From NCBI GenBank assembly GCA_039188505.1, contig JBCCZC010000040.1:1-22476 (forward strand): 22,476 nucleotides of DNA, written 5' to 3'. How positions within the stretch are numbered: the first letter of the stretch is position 1; each line of letters begins with the position of its first letter. A model generated the notes under the pieces. The model worked only from the letters and a program-made list of their open reading frames with translations. It did no database searches and was not told the origin of the DNA. Shown piece by piece: positions 6,769 through 15,037 of the stretch. This DNA is from JBCCZC01 sp039188505 (GTDB taxonomy: Bacteria > Pseudomonadota > Gammaproteobacteria > Xanthomonadales > SZUA-38). The position numbers and the translations under genes were made by a program.

Positions 6769-7091
6769 TTACTCGGCGTTTCGGGCGAGTTCGGCAGCAG
6801 CGGGCGCCCGATTGCCGCCGTTCCGGATCGCCGGCGGTTGCGCCCAGACGCTGTTTGGATCGCCCTGTGCGACGCGCTTCTGCACCGCCTGCCCAATGCG
6901 CCAGAAACAGACGGCACCAAGTACCGCGAGCACGTTGATCGTGTAGATCTCCCACTCACCGATGGACGCGCTGCGCCAGGGCGGCGGTCCAGGAAGACCG
7001 CATCGAAGAGTGGAATCGCGGCCGGGTCTGCGCCTCCTTCAGACCTGTATCGCTTGTCGACACGTTGCTCGCCGCTGGGTTCGACGCTCAT
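6769..7091 (-). pseudogene. Short gene with one transmembrane segment, split by a frameshift
   Basis: Two neighbouring minus-strand frames both look coding but do not join. From the ATG at 7091 the first frame gives about 43 residues of normal composition (starting MSVEPSGEQRVDK, ending near FLDRRPGAARPS). After about 6960 this frame turns into a Ser/Arg-rich shadow. There the next frame becomes protein-like: GEWEIYTINVLAVLGAVCFW, a membrane helix, then RIGQAVQKRVAQGDPN and a stop at 6769-6771. A single-base change near 6958-6965 would restore a product of about 107 residues. The gene would end four bases from hugZ (convergent) and start opposite the receptor gene with a Fur box between, which fits a real gene. 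It could be a true pseudogene, a sequencing error or, less likely, programmed frameshifting. The family is not recognised and no clear ribosome site precedes 7091. Confidence 0.5.
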
Positions 7092-7163
7092 GCCGTGGCG
7101 ACAGAACCCGGCGTCCACGAGGCCTTCGTCGCTCTTCGCCTGCAGATCTGAACGCTCACTTCG

Positions 7164-7210
7164 TTGCGATCCTAAATGATAATGATTATCATTACTTTCC
7201 ATCAAGGAGG
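7164..7210 (+). promoter_or_regulatory. Promoter, palindromic Fur box and ribosome binding site of receptor 1
   Basis: AATGATAATGATTATCATT (7175-7193) is a perfect 19-base palindrome around its centre and a near-consensus Fur box. TTGCGA (7164-7169) and TATCAT (7187-7192) are 17 bases apart and form a plausible promoter with the -10 inside the box. AAGGAGG (7204-7210) is the ribosome binding site for the ATG at 7222. The symmetry means the same box could also control the divergent broken gene at 6769-7091. Confidence 0.85.
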
Positions 7211-7221
7211 ATGAAACGACC

Positions 7222-9492
7222 ATGAAAACGCGAGCGTTCCTGATTGTCCTGGCATTGGCTTCGTTGACAGCGCTGCGAACGCCCGAGGTCCGGGCGCAGA
7301 CCAGTGCGAACGAGGAGGAAGAGACGATCGCACTGGAAGAGGTTGTCGTGGAAGGTCGGCATCTGAGGAACTACCTGGAGAACTCCGCCTCCACCGGCGT
7401 CGGACTCGATCTCTCGCTGATCGAAACGCCCGCCTCGATCAGCGTGATTACCCAGGACATCCTGCAGGATCAGCAGGTCAACAACGTCGACGATGCGCTG
7501 CGAAACGTCGCGGGTGTGACCAAATTCAAGACCGGGAACGGCGGCGAGGAGAAATTCTCGATCCGGGGCTTCGATGCGTCCCAATCGATCTACAAGGATG
7601 GCGCGCGGATCAACAACGCGCTGAACGCCTCGAACATTCCCTCGACGGAAACGGCGAACATCGAGCGGATCGACGTCCTCAAGGGTCCCTCGGCCCTGCT
7701 CTACGGCCAGGGTGAACCGGGCGGGATCATCAACTACGTGACCAAGCGCCCGGAGTTCGAACGGAGCACGCTCGTGGAGTTCCTCGCCGGCAGCGACAGC
7801 TTCTACAAGTTCGAGGGCGACACGACCGGTGCGTTTGGTGACAGCCAGCAATGGGCTTACCGGATCGTCGCCGCGGTCGAAGACTCCGGCAGCTTCCGCG
7901 ATGAGGTCGAGCGCGACCGGGTGCTACTGAATCCGTCCATCACCTACCAGCCGCAACCCGGAACCCGCCTCGTTGCGAGCTTCGAGTACATCGACGACGA
8001 GTACACGCAAGACCGCGGCCAGGTGCTGGACGGTAACCTGATCGAAGGCTACTTCTACTCGGGACGCCAGAACGCGGATCAGTTCTATGGCATTCCGAAC
8101 TGGAATCGCAATACGACGGCCGAGTCGGAGCGCTGGCATCTCTACGGGGAGCATCAGATCAACGACTGGTGGCGGATCGAAGCGACCTACGCACAGACCG
8201 ACAACGACAAGACCAACGTCGACTCCTCGCCCCAATTCATCGATTTCGCCACGGGCGCGGTCATCGGGCCGGCCGGGAGTCCCGTTGAGAATCTGGTGCC
8301 GATCCAGGTGCGACAGACGGTCGGCACCGGCGAGACCGATCAGTTCACCCTTCGAAACTACCTTGACTTCGACCTGGGTGGAACCCGGCACCAGGTGCTG
8401 GCGTCCTTCGATCAGGAAGATTTCTTCACCCGTTCCACCAGCTTTCGCGGCGATCGGCCCGTCATCTTCAACGTGGCGACCGGTCAGTACTTCAGCCAGT
8501 TCCTGCCCTCGGAGCTCGAAGACCCGGACGTGATCACACCGACGGAGTCGATCGCCTTCTTCCTGAACAACCGCGGCACGTCGGTCAACAGTGAGTTCGA
8601 GCAGTGGGGTATCAACCTCGTCGACTACATCACCTTCAACGACAACTGGAGCTTGCTCTTCGGCCTGCGCTACACCGACTTCGAGGACACCCGCAGCGAC
8701 TTCGAGGAGGACGACCTCAGCGGCCGAGGCGGGATCATCTATTCGCCTTCCGAAACCCTGTCGATTTTCCTCAGCTATTCCCAGGGATTCACACCGGCTG
8801 GCGGCGTCCTTGTTCTCGACGATCGAGCGGTCGACGCAGAGACCTCCGAGTCGATCGAACTCGGCTTCAAGTGGTCGCTCTTCGACGACGAGCTCCTGCT
8901 GACGGGCACGTTGTACAGCGTGGACCAGAACGACCTGCCGTTCGTCGCCAATCCCACCGACGACATGGGCAACCCCACGCCGCCGGCGGACATCCGCTTT
9001 GCCAACATCGGTGAGGTGTCGAGCGCGGGCCTCGAACTCGAGGCGGTCGGACAGCTCACGGAGCGCTGGCGCATCCAGGCTGGCTATGCCTACGTCGACA
9101 ACGAGATCAAGCGCGGCGGCACCGCAGCGTTCGGCGCGGTGCTACCCGAGGGCAACCGCTTGCCCGGCATCGCGGAGCACAGCGTGAACCTCTTCACCTT
9201 CTACGAAATCCCGCTCGCCGGCGGTGATCTCGGCCTCGGCGGTGGCCTCTTCTACCAGGACGACGTATTCATTAGTACGGAAAACCGGGCGCAGTACGAC
9301 GGGTGGACCCAAGTCGATCTGGCCGCCTACTACCGCACCGGTTCGTGGAAAGCACAGATCAACGTGCGGAACATCACCGACGAGGAGTATCGACTCGCGC
9401 AGGCGCTGACGACCAGCGATGCCTTTGCGGCCATTCGCGTCGGCACGGCAGTACCGCGAACGGTCATCGCCTCAATCGCCTACGAGTTCTGA
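7222..9492 (+). CDS. TonB-dependent siderophore receptor (receptor 1)
   Basis: The 756-residue protein is an outer-membrane, 22-stranded TonB-dependent receptor of the siderophore type. A signal peptide spans about residues 1-25, ending VRAQ. A TonB-box-like EEVVVEG follows near residue 40. The plug domain contains PASISVITQDIL, then LRNVAGV, FSIRGFDAS and the hallmark IERIDVLKGPSALLYGQGEPGG. The barrel ends with a terminal Phe (SIAYEF), the usual outer-membrane insertion signal. The plug resembles FpvA/FoxA/FhuA-type receptors, so a ferric siderophore is the most likely ligand, though the exact one cannot be read. TonB, ExbB and ExbD are not in the window. Expression should be iron-repressed through the Fur box just upstream. 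A small membrane protein gene follows ten bases after the stop. Confidence 0.93.
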   Translation: MKTRAFLIVLALASLTALRTPEVRAQTSANEEEETIALEEVVVEGRHLRNYLENSASTGVGLDLSLIETPASISVITQDILQDQQVNNVDDALRNVAGVTKFKTGNGGEEKFSIRGFDASQSIYKDGARINNALNASNIPSTETANIERIDVLKGPSALLYGQGEPGGIINYVTKRPEFERSTLVEFLAGSDSFYKFEGDTTGAFGDSQQWAYRIVAAVEDSGSFRDEVERDRVLLNPSITYQPQPGTRLVASFEYIDDEYTQDRGQVLDGNLIEGYFYSGRQNADQFYGIPNWNRNTTAESERWHLYGEHQINDWWRIEATYAQTDNDKTNVDSSPQFIDFATGAVIGPAGSPVENLVPIQVRQTVGTGETDQFTLRNYLDFDLGGTRHQVLASFDQEDFFTRSTSFRGDRPVIFNVATGQYFSQFLPSELEDPDVITPTESIAFFLNNRGTSVNSEFEQWGINLVDYITFNDNWSLLFGLRYTDFEDTRSDFEEDDLSGRGGIIYSPSETLSIFLSYSQGFTPAGGVLVLDDRAVDAETSESIELGFKWSLFDDELLLTGTLYSVDQNDLPFVANPTDDMGNPTPPADIRFANIGEVSSAGLELEAVGQLTERWRIQAGYAYVDNEIKRGGTAAFGAVLPEGNRLPGIAEHSVNLFTFYEIPLAGGDLGLGGGLFYQDDVFISTENRAQYDGWTQVDLAAYYRTGSWKAQINVRNITDEEYRLAQALTTSDAFAAIRVGTAVPRTVIASIAYEF

Positions 9493-9502
9493 CCGCACCG
9501 CG

Positions 9503-9970
9503 ATGATCGAGGACGCGCTGCAGGCCATCGGTCTCGCCTCGGTCGCGTTCACCGTGATCGTCGTGAGCTCGTTCGTCTTCGCCCGGGAGGTTCATCTCCC
9601 GGAAATTTCACGGGGCGCCGTCAGGCCAAGCGCCACGCCGCAGACCGTGTTCTGGCTCGGGTTGATCGTGCTAAGCGTCATGGGATCCGGGGTTGCCGCA
9701 GCAGCCTGGATCAGCGTTCACCACGACGCTGCCTTCTGGCAGCTCTTTCTCGTCGCTTACGGCGTTCAGGTCGCCATCAATCTCGTCGATCTCGTGATCA
9801 TCGACCTGGCGATTTATACCTGGTGGTATCCGCGTTTCATGCGCTTCGAGCCCTATCCGCCGCTCCACGACACCGGATACCACGCGCGCGCTGCGCTCCG
9901 CGGCATCTCGCTGATAGGAATTCCCTTTTCCCTCGTTGCGGCCGCGATCGCGATGTTCCTGGGGCGCTGA
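9503..9970 (+). CDS. Small four-TM membrane protein of unknown function
   Basis: The 155-residue product has four likely membrane helices: residues about 6-27, 48-72, 79-108 and 134-153. A conserved-looking loop with aromatic residues follows the third helix (TWWYPRFMRFEPYPP). I do not recognise the family. It starts ten bases after the stop of receptor 1 with no Shine-Dalgarno motif, so it is probably expressed by coupling with the receptor and shares its Fur control. Small membrane proteins of this kind often accompany siderophore receptors and may help reduce or release iron at the inner membrane; this is inference from position. It converges with the end of the hmu operon, 13 bases away. 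Confidence 0.75.
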   Translation: MIEDALQAIGLASVAFTVIVVSSFVFAREVHLPEISRGAVRPSATPQTVFWLGLIVLSVMGSGVAAAAWISVHHDAAFWQLFLVAYGVQVAINLVDLVIIDLAIYTWWYPRFMRFEPYPPLHDTGYHARAALRGISLIGIPFSLVAAAIAMFLGR

Positions 9971-9983
9971 CGCCCGCAAGACA

Positions 9984-10271
9984 TCAAGCGAGCAGGCGGA
10001 AGAACGTCACGTACAGGCCGAGGTGGAGCACAAGGTTCGTGATCAGCAGCCACCGCCTGCGCAGGCGGAGCGCCAGCGATGACGTCACCAAGAGGCCGCA
10101 GGTCAGCGCCAGATAGGTCTGGGCGCGTCCTGCATAGCCGATCCAGGGCGGAACGCGGATGACGACATAGGCGAGATAGAACGCCATGATCGCGGTCACG
10201 TTGAGCGCGAAGAGCAGCGCTGGCGTCAGCACGGTCTCGTCGAAGTGATTCGGTTTGGGACGCTCAGGCAT
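9984..10271 (-). CDS. Small three-TM protein at the end of the hmu operon
   Basis: The 95-residue protein has a short polar N-terminus (MPERPKPNHFDE), then helices at about 17-38, 49-67 and 74-94, with a basic loop RLRRR between the last two. No family is recognised. Its ATG at 10271 overlaps the end of the PepSY gene by eight bases, so it is translationally coupled to it. By analogy with small DUF3325/DUF3649 proteins found beside PepSY genes it may assist the PepSY protein, which is inferred from context alone. Confidence 0.72.
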   Translation of the reverse strand: MPERPKPNHFDETVLTPALLFALNVTAIMAFYLAYVVIRVPPWIGYAGRAQTYLALTCGLLVTSSLALRLRRRWLLITNLVLHLGLYVTFFRLLA

Positions 10272-11613
10272 TCGTCGACGGGACCAGACGTGCGCGCACC
10301 GAGCGGTACAACCCGCGAACGATGAAGAATAGCAGCGAACCATAGACGGCCAGCAGAACGAGCATGGCCGGCACGACCGGCCCGAGGTTGAGCTGCATGA
10401 TCGCCAGCAGCACGCACGTCCCGACGATTGCGCCGGTCCAGCGCCAGACCACCACACTGGTTGGCAGGATCGTCCGGGCCTCCCGGCGACGCTTCTGCGT
10501 CCGCTCGAGGTAGACCACGAAGCCCGCGAGCGACAGGAAGCCCGAAGTCAATCCGAAGAACGAGTAGACGAATTTCATGGCAAGGCCGCCATAGTCACCG
10601 AAGTGGACCGCCTCCTGCACGTAGAAGAGCTTGTCGCCGAAGCCTGCGGCGCGGATGTCGTAGCGATGCAGTTCCTCGAGTCCCGTCTTGTCCAGGGTCA
10701 GCGAAAAGCTGTTGCGCTCGTAGGCCTGTCCGGGCACATCTCCCCGAATTCCAACGGTGCGACTCCCGTCGCGAGAGGGAATCAGGAAACGCGGCACGAG
10801 TTCTGGAAAGAGCCGCTGACTGGCCGCCATCACCGCTGGATAGTCGACCGCTGTGGCGATGTCGACTTCAGCCGTCAGGGGCTTTTCCGCCCGCACGAAC
10901 CCACCAGGCCTGGCGTCAAGCACGAGGGGCTGCAGATACACCTGAAGTCCCAGCCACGCGCCGGTGATCGCAACCATCAGATTGAAGGCGAGCGTGGCCA
11001 CGCCGATCAACTTGTGCCAGTCCGCCATCTTGACGCGGATGTTCTTGCTGCGAACGGCCGCGAAAAACTGCTTTTTCATGAACCGGCCGTAGATGAGCAG
11101 GCCCGTCACGGTCGACACGAGCAGCGCGATGCCGGCGATACCCACGATCTGACGGCCGAATACGCTTTCGTAGAGACGCACATGGACCTGGCGCAGGAAG
11201 TAGGCCAGCGTCCGGGTATAGTCTCGCTCGCCGAGGATCCGCCCCGAATAGGGATCGATGAACACCTCGATCTGCTCGAATCCGAACCTCTTGCGCAGGA
11301 GGAAACGAAGGCGCCAGGTTTCCGTGGGCGACAGGGGCGGAAAGGTCTGGCTGTGATGTTCCGGACCATGCTCGGATCGCACCGCCTCGATCCGCTCTGC
11401 GATGTCGACGGTGACTGCGGCGGGAGCGACCGAGAAGAGCTGCGGATTCAGCGCGCGGTCCAGTTCCTCCTTAAATAGCGCGGCAACGCCGGTGAGGCTG
11501 AGCGCCGCGATGACGATCCCCGCATAGAAGCCGACCCACGCGTGAATGGTCCAGAGCTTGCTGCGTGAGCCGGCGCTCCGCTTGCGGAGCTCGGTCGTTG
11601 CGCCCGCGGCCAC
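10264..11613 (-). CDS. PepSY-associated TM protein in heme operon
   Basis: The 449-residue inner-membrane protein has the PepSY-associated TM layout. A first helix carries WTIHAWVGFYAGIVIAALSL (about 21-40) with His24, then comes a periplasmic PepSY-like region (VFIDPYSGRILGERDY) followed by QVHVRLYESVFG and a second helix (about 157-173). A third segment with WHKLIGVATLAFNLMVAIT (about 198-216) follows, and a final helix around 355-380. His residues at helix ends (His24, His143, His199) could hold heme, as proposed for ferric-chelate reductases of this group. The start is GTG at 11613, three bases after the VOC gene stop. Family members are thought to help reduce siderophore or heme iron at the inner membrane; that role is poorly proven. 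Confidence 0.83.
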   Translation of the reverse strand: MAAGATTELRKRSAGSRSKLWTIHAWVGFYAGIVIAALSLTGVAALFKEELDRALNPQLFSVAPAAVTVDIAERIEAVRSEHGPEHHSQTFPPLSPTETWRLRFLLRKRFGFEQIEVFIDPYSGRILGERDYTRTLAYFLRQVHVRLYESVFGRQIVGIAGIALLVSTVTGLLIYGRFMKKQFFAAVRSKNIRVKMADWHKLIGVATLAFNLMVAITGAWLGLQVYLQPLVLDARPGGFVRAEKPLTAEVDIATAVDYPAVMAASQRLFPELVPRFLIPSRDGSRTVGIRGDVPGQAYERNSFSLTLDKTGLEELHRYDIRAAGFGDKLFYVQEAVHFGDYGGLAMKFVYSFFGLTSGFLSLAGFVVYLERTQKRRREARTILPTSVVVWRWTGAIVGTCVLLAIMQLNLGPVVPAMLVLLAVYGSLLFFIVRGLYRSVRARLVPSTNA

Positions 11614-11616
11614 GCC

Positions 11617-11985
11617 CTACTCCAGGTTTTCCGCGATGCGCCAGAGTACGCCCGCGGGGTCGATCATGACGAAGTCGCGCATGCGCCAGGGCCGCTCCTC
11701 GACGCCCGTGATCCGCACGCCGTAGCGTCCCGCAATGTTCCGCTCCCGGAGTTCGTTCCACCAGGCGTCCACGTCCTCGACCAGCACATGCACCATGGTG
11801 TTCTCTGCGTGCGCCTGGACGTAGAAGTCCTGCAGGAGAAAGCTCGTGCCGCCCCGATGAAAATACGCAATTCCGTCGGTATCCGAGGCCAGCGTGAAGC
11901 CGACGTCCTGGTAAAAACGCTTTGACCGCTCGAAATCGCGCGCCGGAATAAATGGCTTGAGTTCGATGATTTCAAGCCTGCTCAT
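11617..11985 (-). CDS. VOC-fold (glyoxalase/bleomycin-resistance-like) protein
   Basis: The 122-residue protein has the pattern of the vicinal oxygen chelate fold. It starts with LKPFIPARDFERSKRFYQDVGF, continues with AYFHRGGTSFLLQDF and ends with FVMIDPAGVLWRIAENL. Usual metal ligands are only partly present: Glu near the C-terminus is kept, while the first-strand ligand is not a His or Glu. It may therefore be a binding protein and not an enzyme. It lies inside the heme operon, overlapping hmuV by four bases (ATGA) and followed after three bases by the PepSY gene. A role in handling heme, a heme product or a chelator is suggested by place only. Confidence 0.8.
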   Translation of the reverse strand: MSRLEIIELKPFIPARDFERSKRFYQDVGFTLASDTDGIAYFHRGGTSFLLQDFYVQAHAENTMVHVLVEDVDAWWNELRERNIAGRYGVRITGVEERPWRMRDFVMIDPAGVLWRIAENLE

Positions 11986-12794
11986 GGCGATGATCCGGAT
12001 CGGGCGCCGTGACCGGCAGACGCGCAGTGAGGGAGGAGGAAGGGGGTGCTGGCGTCGGGGGTTGCGCCGACCTGGAGCGCGCAGCCGTATACGTCCGAAA
12101 GCACTTGGTCAATCATGACCTCCTTCGGCGTCCCCGTGGCAACCGGGCGACCCTCGCGCATGATCGTGACCCGATCCGCGTAAACCGCGGTAAGGTTCAG
12201 ATCGTGTAGCACGGCCACCACCCCGCCGCCCGCGCGAGCGTAGCGCGTGACGATATTCATGACCTCCAGCTGATGCGCGATATCGAGGCTCGAGATCGGC
12301 TCATCAAGCAGCAGCCAATTCGGGCCGCGATCGTCAACCGGTTCCCAGACCTGCACCAGCACCCGAGCAAGCTGGACCCGCTGCTGTTCGCCGCCGGAGA
12401 GTTCCTGGAAGAACCGCGCGGCGTAGCCGCAGAGTCCGACCGCGGCCAGCGCGCGAAGCGGCAGGTTGTCGTCATCCGCATGCGCGCCGCTCAACAGACC
12501 CATGCGAACCACTTCGATCACGTTGAAGGGAAAAGCCAGGGTCGTCGCCTGGGGCAATACGGCTCGGCGCGAGGCCAGTTCCCAGCCCTTGGCGGTAGCC
12601 ACATCGAGACCCGCGAGCTCCACCCGTCCCGTGTAGTCGACCTCGCCGGTAATTGCTCGCATGAGCGTGGTCTTGCCAGAGCCGTTCGGACCGACGATGG
12701 CCGTCACCTCGCCGGCCTTGGCCCGGAAGTCGACCCCATCCAGGATCGTGGCGCTGCCGTAGGAAACGCTGACCTTCTCGGCGACGATACTCAT
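11982..12794 (-). CDS. hmuV: Heme ABC transporter ATP-binding protein
   Basis: The 270-residue ATPase has every ABC motif. Walker A GPNGSGKT is at 35-42, Q-loop Gln82, signature LSGGEQQR at 132-139, Walker B LLLDEP at 161-166, D-loop SSLD and H-loop His197. It is of the HmuV/BtuD/FecE type, and length is usual. It powers heme import through HmuU in the inner membrane. The start overlaps the hmuU stop as ATGA, and its own stop overlaps the VOC gene start the same way. The Pro/Ser/Gly-rich C-terminus has no known role. Confidence 0.93.
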   Translation of the reverse strand: MSIVAEKVSVSYGSATILDGVDFRAKAGEVTAIVGPNGSGKTTLMRAITGEVDYTGRVELAGLDVATAKGWELASRRAVLPQATTLAFPFNVIEVVRMGLLSGAHADDDNLPLRALAAVGLCGYAARFFQELSGGEQQRVQLARVLVQVWEPVDDRGPNWLLLDEPISSLDIAHQLEVMNIVTRYARAGGGVVAVLHDLNLTAVYADRVTIMREGRPVATGTPKEVMIDQVLSDVYGCALQVGATPDASTPFLLPHCASAGHGARSGSSP

Positions 12795-13849
12795 AGGTCG
12801 ACGAGACCGCGACGTCGCAGGAGAATCCAGAGGAAGACTGGAGATCCGATGACGGCGGTAACGATGCCGATCGGGAGCTCCGCCGGCGCCACGACGGTCC
12901 GCGCCATGATGTCCGCGAGAAGCAGGAGCGTTGCGCCGAGCAGGGCAGCGTTCGGAAGAAGTGTTCTGTGATCGGGCCCCGTGGCGAGCCGTAGGAGGTG
13001 CGGCACGACGATACCGACGAAGCCGATGCCGCCGGATACGGCGACTGCGGCTCCGGAGGCCGCAGCAACGCTCAGGATAGCGCCGTTCTTCAACGCCTGG
13101 ACGTTGATCCCGAGGTGATGCGCCGTTGCCTCCCCCAGCGCAAGTCCGTTCAGTCCACGGCTCAGGAAATGGGAACCGGCGAGCGCGAGGACGATCAGTG
13201 GACCCGCCACCATGACCTTGGCCCAGGTTGCCCCGGCGAGGGATCCGAGCCCCCAGAAGGTGAGGTCACGAAGCTGCCGATCGTCCGACAGATAGATCAT
13301 CACACCGGTGATCGCCGCCGCCAGCGCCCCGAGGGCGATGCCGGCGAGCAGCATGGTGGCTACTGACGTCCTGCCGCGACGCGTGGAGACGCGATACAGG
13401 ATCATCGTGGAAGACCAGGCTCCGACGAAAGCGGCGAGTGGCACTAGCCAGTTGCCGACCCAGTCCTGCAGTACGACCGGTAGCATGCCCCCGAGCACGA
13501 TCGCCAGGACAGCACCGAGGCCCGCGCCGGCACCGACCCCGACAAGGCCGGGGTCTGCGAGGGGATTCCGGAAAAGCCCTTGCATGACTGCCCCGGAAAC
13601 GGCGAGAGCCATGCCAACGAGGATACCCAGAATCAGACGTGGCGCTCGGATGTCCCAGAGCACCACCTGTTCCATCTGGCTCAGCTCCGTGCCCGACAGC
13701 AGCTTGCCGACGACCGCTGCAAGAGAGGTACCCGACGCGCCTGACGTCAGGCTGATCACGCTCACGACCGCGAGAATAAGTCCAAGCCACACGTGCATGC
13801 GGCGCGCGCCGGCCCGGCGATCGATGACCGTAGCGACAACAGCGGACAT
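12791..13849 (-). CDS. hmuU: Heme ABC transporter permease (FecCD family)
   Basis: The 352-residue permease belongs to the FecCD/BtuC family with about ten helices. Characteristic segments are WDIRAPRLILGILVGMALAVSG (about 65-86), GLFRNPLADPGLVGVGAGAGLG following it, and GGIGFVGIVVPHLLRLATGPDHR near residue 275, then the coupling-loop region and LPIGIVTAVIGSPVFLWIL at the end. It forms the membrane channel with HmuT and HmuV. The start follows the hmuT stop with no gap. The heme assignment comes mainly from the HmuT heme-binding motif next door; by itself the permease could also fit B12 or siderophore systems. Confidence 0.93.
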   Translation of the reverse strand: MSAVVATVIDRRAGARRMHVWLGLILAVVSVISLTSGASGTSLAAVVGKLLSGTELSQMEQVVLWDIRAPRLILGILVGMALAVSGAVMQGLFRNPLADPGLVGVGAGAGLGAVLAIVLGGMLPVVLQDWVGNWLVPLAAFVGAWSSTMILYRVSTRRGRTSVATMLLAGIALGALAAAITGVMIYLSDDRQLRDLTFWGLGSLAGATWAKVMVAGPLIVLALAGSHFLSRGLNGLALGEATAHHLGINVQALKNGAILSVAAASGAAVAVSGGIGFVGIVVPHLLRLATGPDHRTLLPNAALLGATLLLLADIMARTVVAPAELPIGIVTAVIGSPVFLWILLRRRGLVDL

Positions 13850-14731
13850 CTAGCCGTCCCCGTACAGAGCCCCGGAGAGGGTCGAAATCGCCTGGGGCGT
13901 CCTGGGCCCGAAGCCGAGCAGCAGAAGCCCCGGTATCCGGATCACGTTGCGGTCTCGCCCGGCCGGCGTCGAGGCGATCGCAGGGATCGAGAACAGTTCG
14001 TCGTCGCCCGCATGCGCTCCATCGCGCGCCATCATCAGAATGACGTCTGGTGCAGCCACCGTGATCGCTTCGTCGCTCATCAGCTTGTAGCCCTGGAAGT
14101 CGCGGGCTGCATTGACGCCGCCCGCCATGGCGATGATGCCTTCCGCTGCCGTGTTCTCACCGCCGGCCATCACGCGGCCACCGCGGGTGCTCAGCACGAA
14201 GAGCACGCGCTTGGGCGCGGACGAGGCCTTTGCGCTCGCTGCGGCCTGCGCCTGGGCTACCGCGAGCTCCGCCTCGATTCGCGCGGCGTAGCTGGCAGCG
14301 ATATCGGGCACTTCGAGGGCCTCGCCGACGGCGATGATCTTGTCGACGATGCCGCTGGCAGAATACGTCTCCGGAATGATCACGAAGCGGACGTCCGCTG
14401 CCTCAAGGATATCGATCGTTTCCTGGGGACCGGACCCCTCCTCGGCGATGATCAGCCCGGGATCAACGGAGAGCACGCCTTCCGGCGACAGAGCGCGCAT
14501 GTAGCCGACGTCGGGCAGAGCCTCGGCCTCCGCCGGCCAGGTGGACGTGGAGTCGCGAGCCACCAGGCGGTGCGCCTGATCCAGGCCGAATACGATCTCG
14601 GTCAGGGACCCGCCGATGGACAGGACGGGCTCCTCCTCGGCGGCGCTGGCAACGGCGACCCCGCCCAGGTAAAGGCAGAGAGCGAAGGATAGTCGGGAAC
14701 ATCGGAGGGCTAGGTGGCCTCGCATCAGCAT
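13850..14731 (-). CDS. hmuT: Periplasmic heme-binding protein
   Basis: From the ATG at 14731 the product has 293 residues with a signal peptide: a hydrophobic stretch of about 14-28 ends in VASAAEEE. The motif DVGYMRALSPEGVLS contains Tyr77, the position of the heme-ligand tyrosine in ShuT/PhuT/HmuT proteins, and is strong evidence for heme. IGGSLTEIVFGL near the start of the mature part and the long alpha-helical backbone near 150 fit the class III binding-protein fold. A further upstream start at 14893 would add an unlikely leader and place the Fur-like box inside the gene. The ribosome site before 14731 is weak (GAGGGG about 13 bases away). It heads a six-gene operon. Confidence 0.92.
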   Translation of the reverse strand: MLMRGHLALRCSRLSFALCLYLGGVAVASAAEEEPVLSIGGSLTEIVFGLDQAHRLVARDSTSTWPAEAEALPDVGYMRALSPEGVLSVDPGLIIAEEGSGPQETIDILEAADVRFVIIPETYSASGIVDKIIAVGEALEVPDIAASYAARIEAELAVAQAQAAASAKASSAPKRVLFVLSTRGGRVMAGGENTAAEGIIAMAGGVNAARDFQGYKLMSDEAITVAAPDVILMMARDGAHAGDDELFSIPAIASTPAGRDRNVIRIPGLLLLGFGPRTPQAISTLSGALYGDG

Positions 14732-14772
14732 TACTCGTCTTAGACCCCTCACAGTGTAGCGCCTCAAATGTA

Positions 14773-14797
14773 AATGAGATGCATTCGCAATAATGAA
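14773..14797 (-). promoter_or_regulatory. Fur-like box upstream of hmuT
   Basis: The run AATGAGATGCATTCGCAA starting at 14773 has the core TGAGATG-C-ATTCGCA, a 7-1-7 inverted repeat resembling the Fur pattern TGATAAT-n-ATTATCA at about two-thirds of positions. It lies about 45 bases upstream of the hmuT start. A -10-like TACACT on the minus strand lies between it and hmuT, but no clear -35 was found. Confidence 0.55.
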
Positions 14798-14886
14798 CCC
14801 GAGCGCCGGATTGACTGCCGTCACTCTCGTCAGGGTCGAGGTGCAGCTTTGCCGAACTGGTTTTCGGGCGCCAGATTCTCTCGACG

Positions 14887-14920
14887 TTGACAAATTCGAG
14901 CAATAATGAGAATCACTTCT
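14887..14920 (+). promoter_or_regulatory. -35 element and Fur box for the rightward PepSY operon
   Basis: AATAATGAGAATCACTTCT (14902-14920) matches 13 of the 19 Fur consensus positions by eye. A consensus -35 TTGACA (14887-14892) sits just upstream; the -10 would fall in or near the box but is poorly defined. The first gene of the operon starts about 100 bases downstream. Confidence 0.6.
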
Positions 14921-15006
14921 GCTGGTAGCGGAGGCTCCGGCGTGGCGTTTCGGGACATCTTTCGGGCGCCCTGGCTCGTCTCGAGCCGCGCATCATTCTG
15001 GTATCC

Positions 15007-15037
15007 TTGCGAACGAAATGGGAATCAATAGCAATAA
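15007..15037 (+). promoter_or_regulatory. Second Fur-like box overlapping a start codon
   Basis: AATGGGAATCAATAGCAATA (from 15017) resembles the box of receptor 2 (GAATAGCAATCATTCGCATT) and includes the ATG at 15018. TTGCGA at 15007-15012 could be a -35, with TAGCAA (15029-15034) as a poor -10. No ribosome binding site precedes this ATG. Confidence 0.4.

Larger units (their letters stand above)
14732..15017. other. Divergent control region between hmuT and the PepSY operon
   Basis: This stretch of 286 bases has no credible gene. It holds a Fur-like box toward hmuT (14773-14797) and a promoter with Fur box toward the rightward operon (14887-14920), both listed separately. The remaining part near 14930-15000 shows no clear structure. 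Confidence 0.7.

Noticed and set aside
7211..7225. Four-codon minigene (MKRP) whose stop overlaps the receptor 1 start as ATGA
   Set aside because: The AAGGAGG directly abuts this ATG with no spacing, so it cannot serve it; the site fits the ATG at 7222 instead.
14732..14893. Longer HmuT with start at 14893
   Set aside because: It would push the signal peptide about 55 residues inward and cover the Fur-like box; the ATG at 14731 gives a normal secreted protein.
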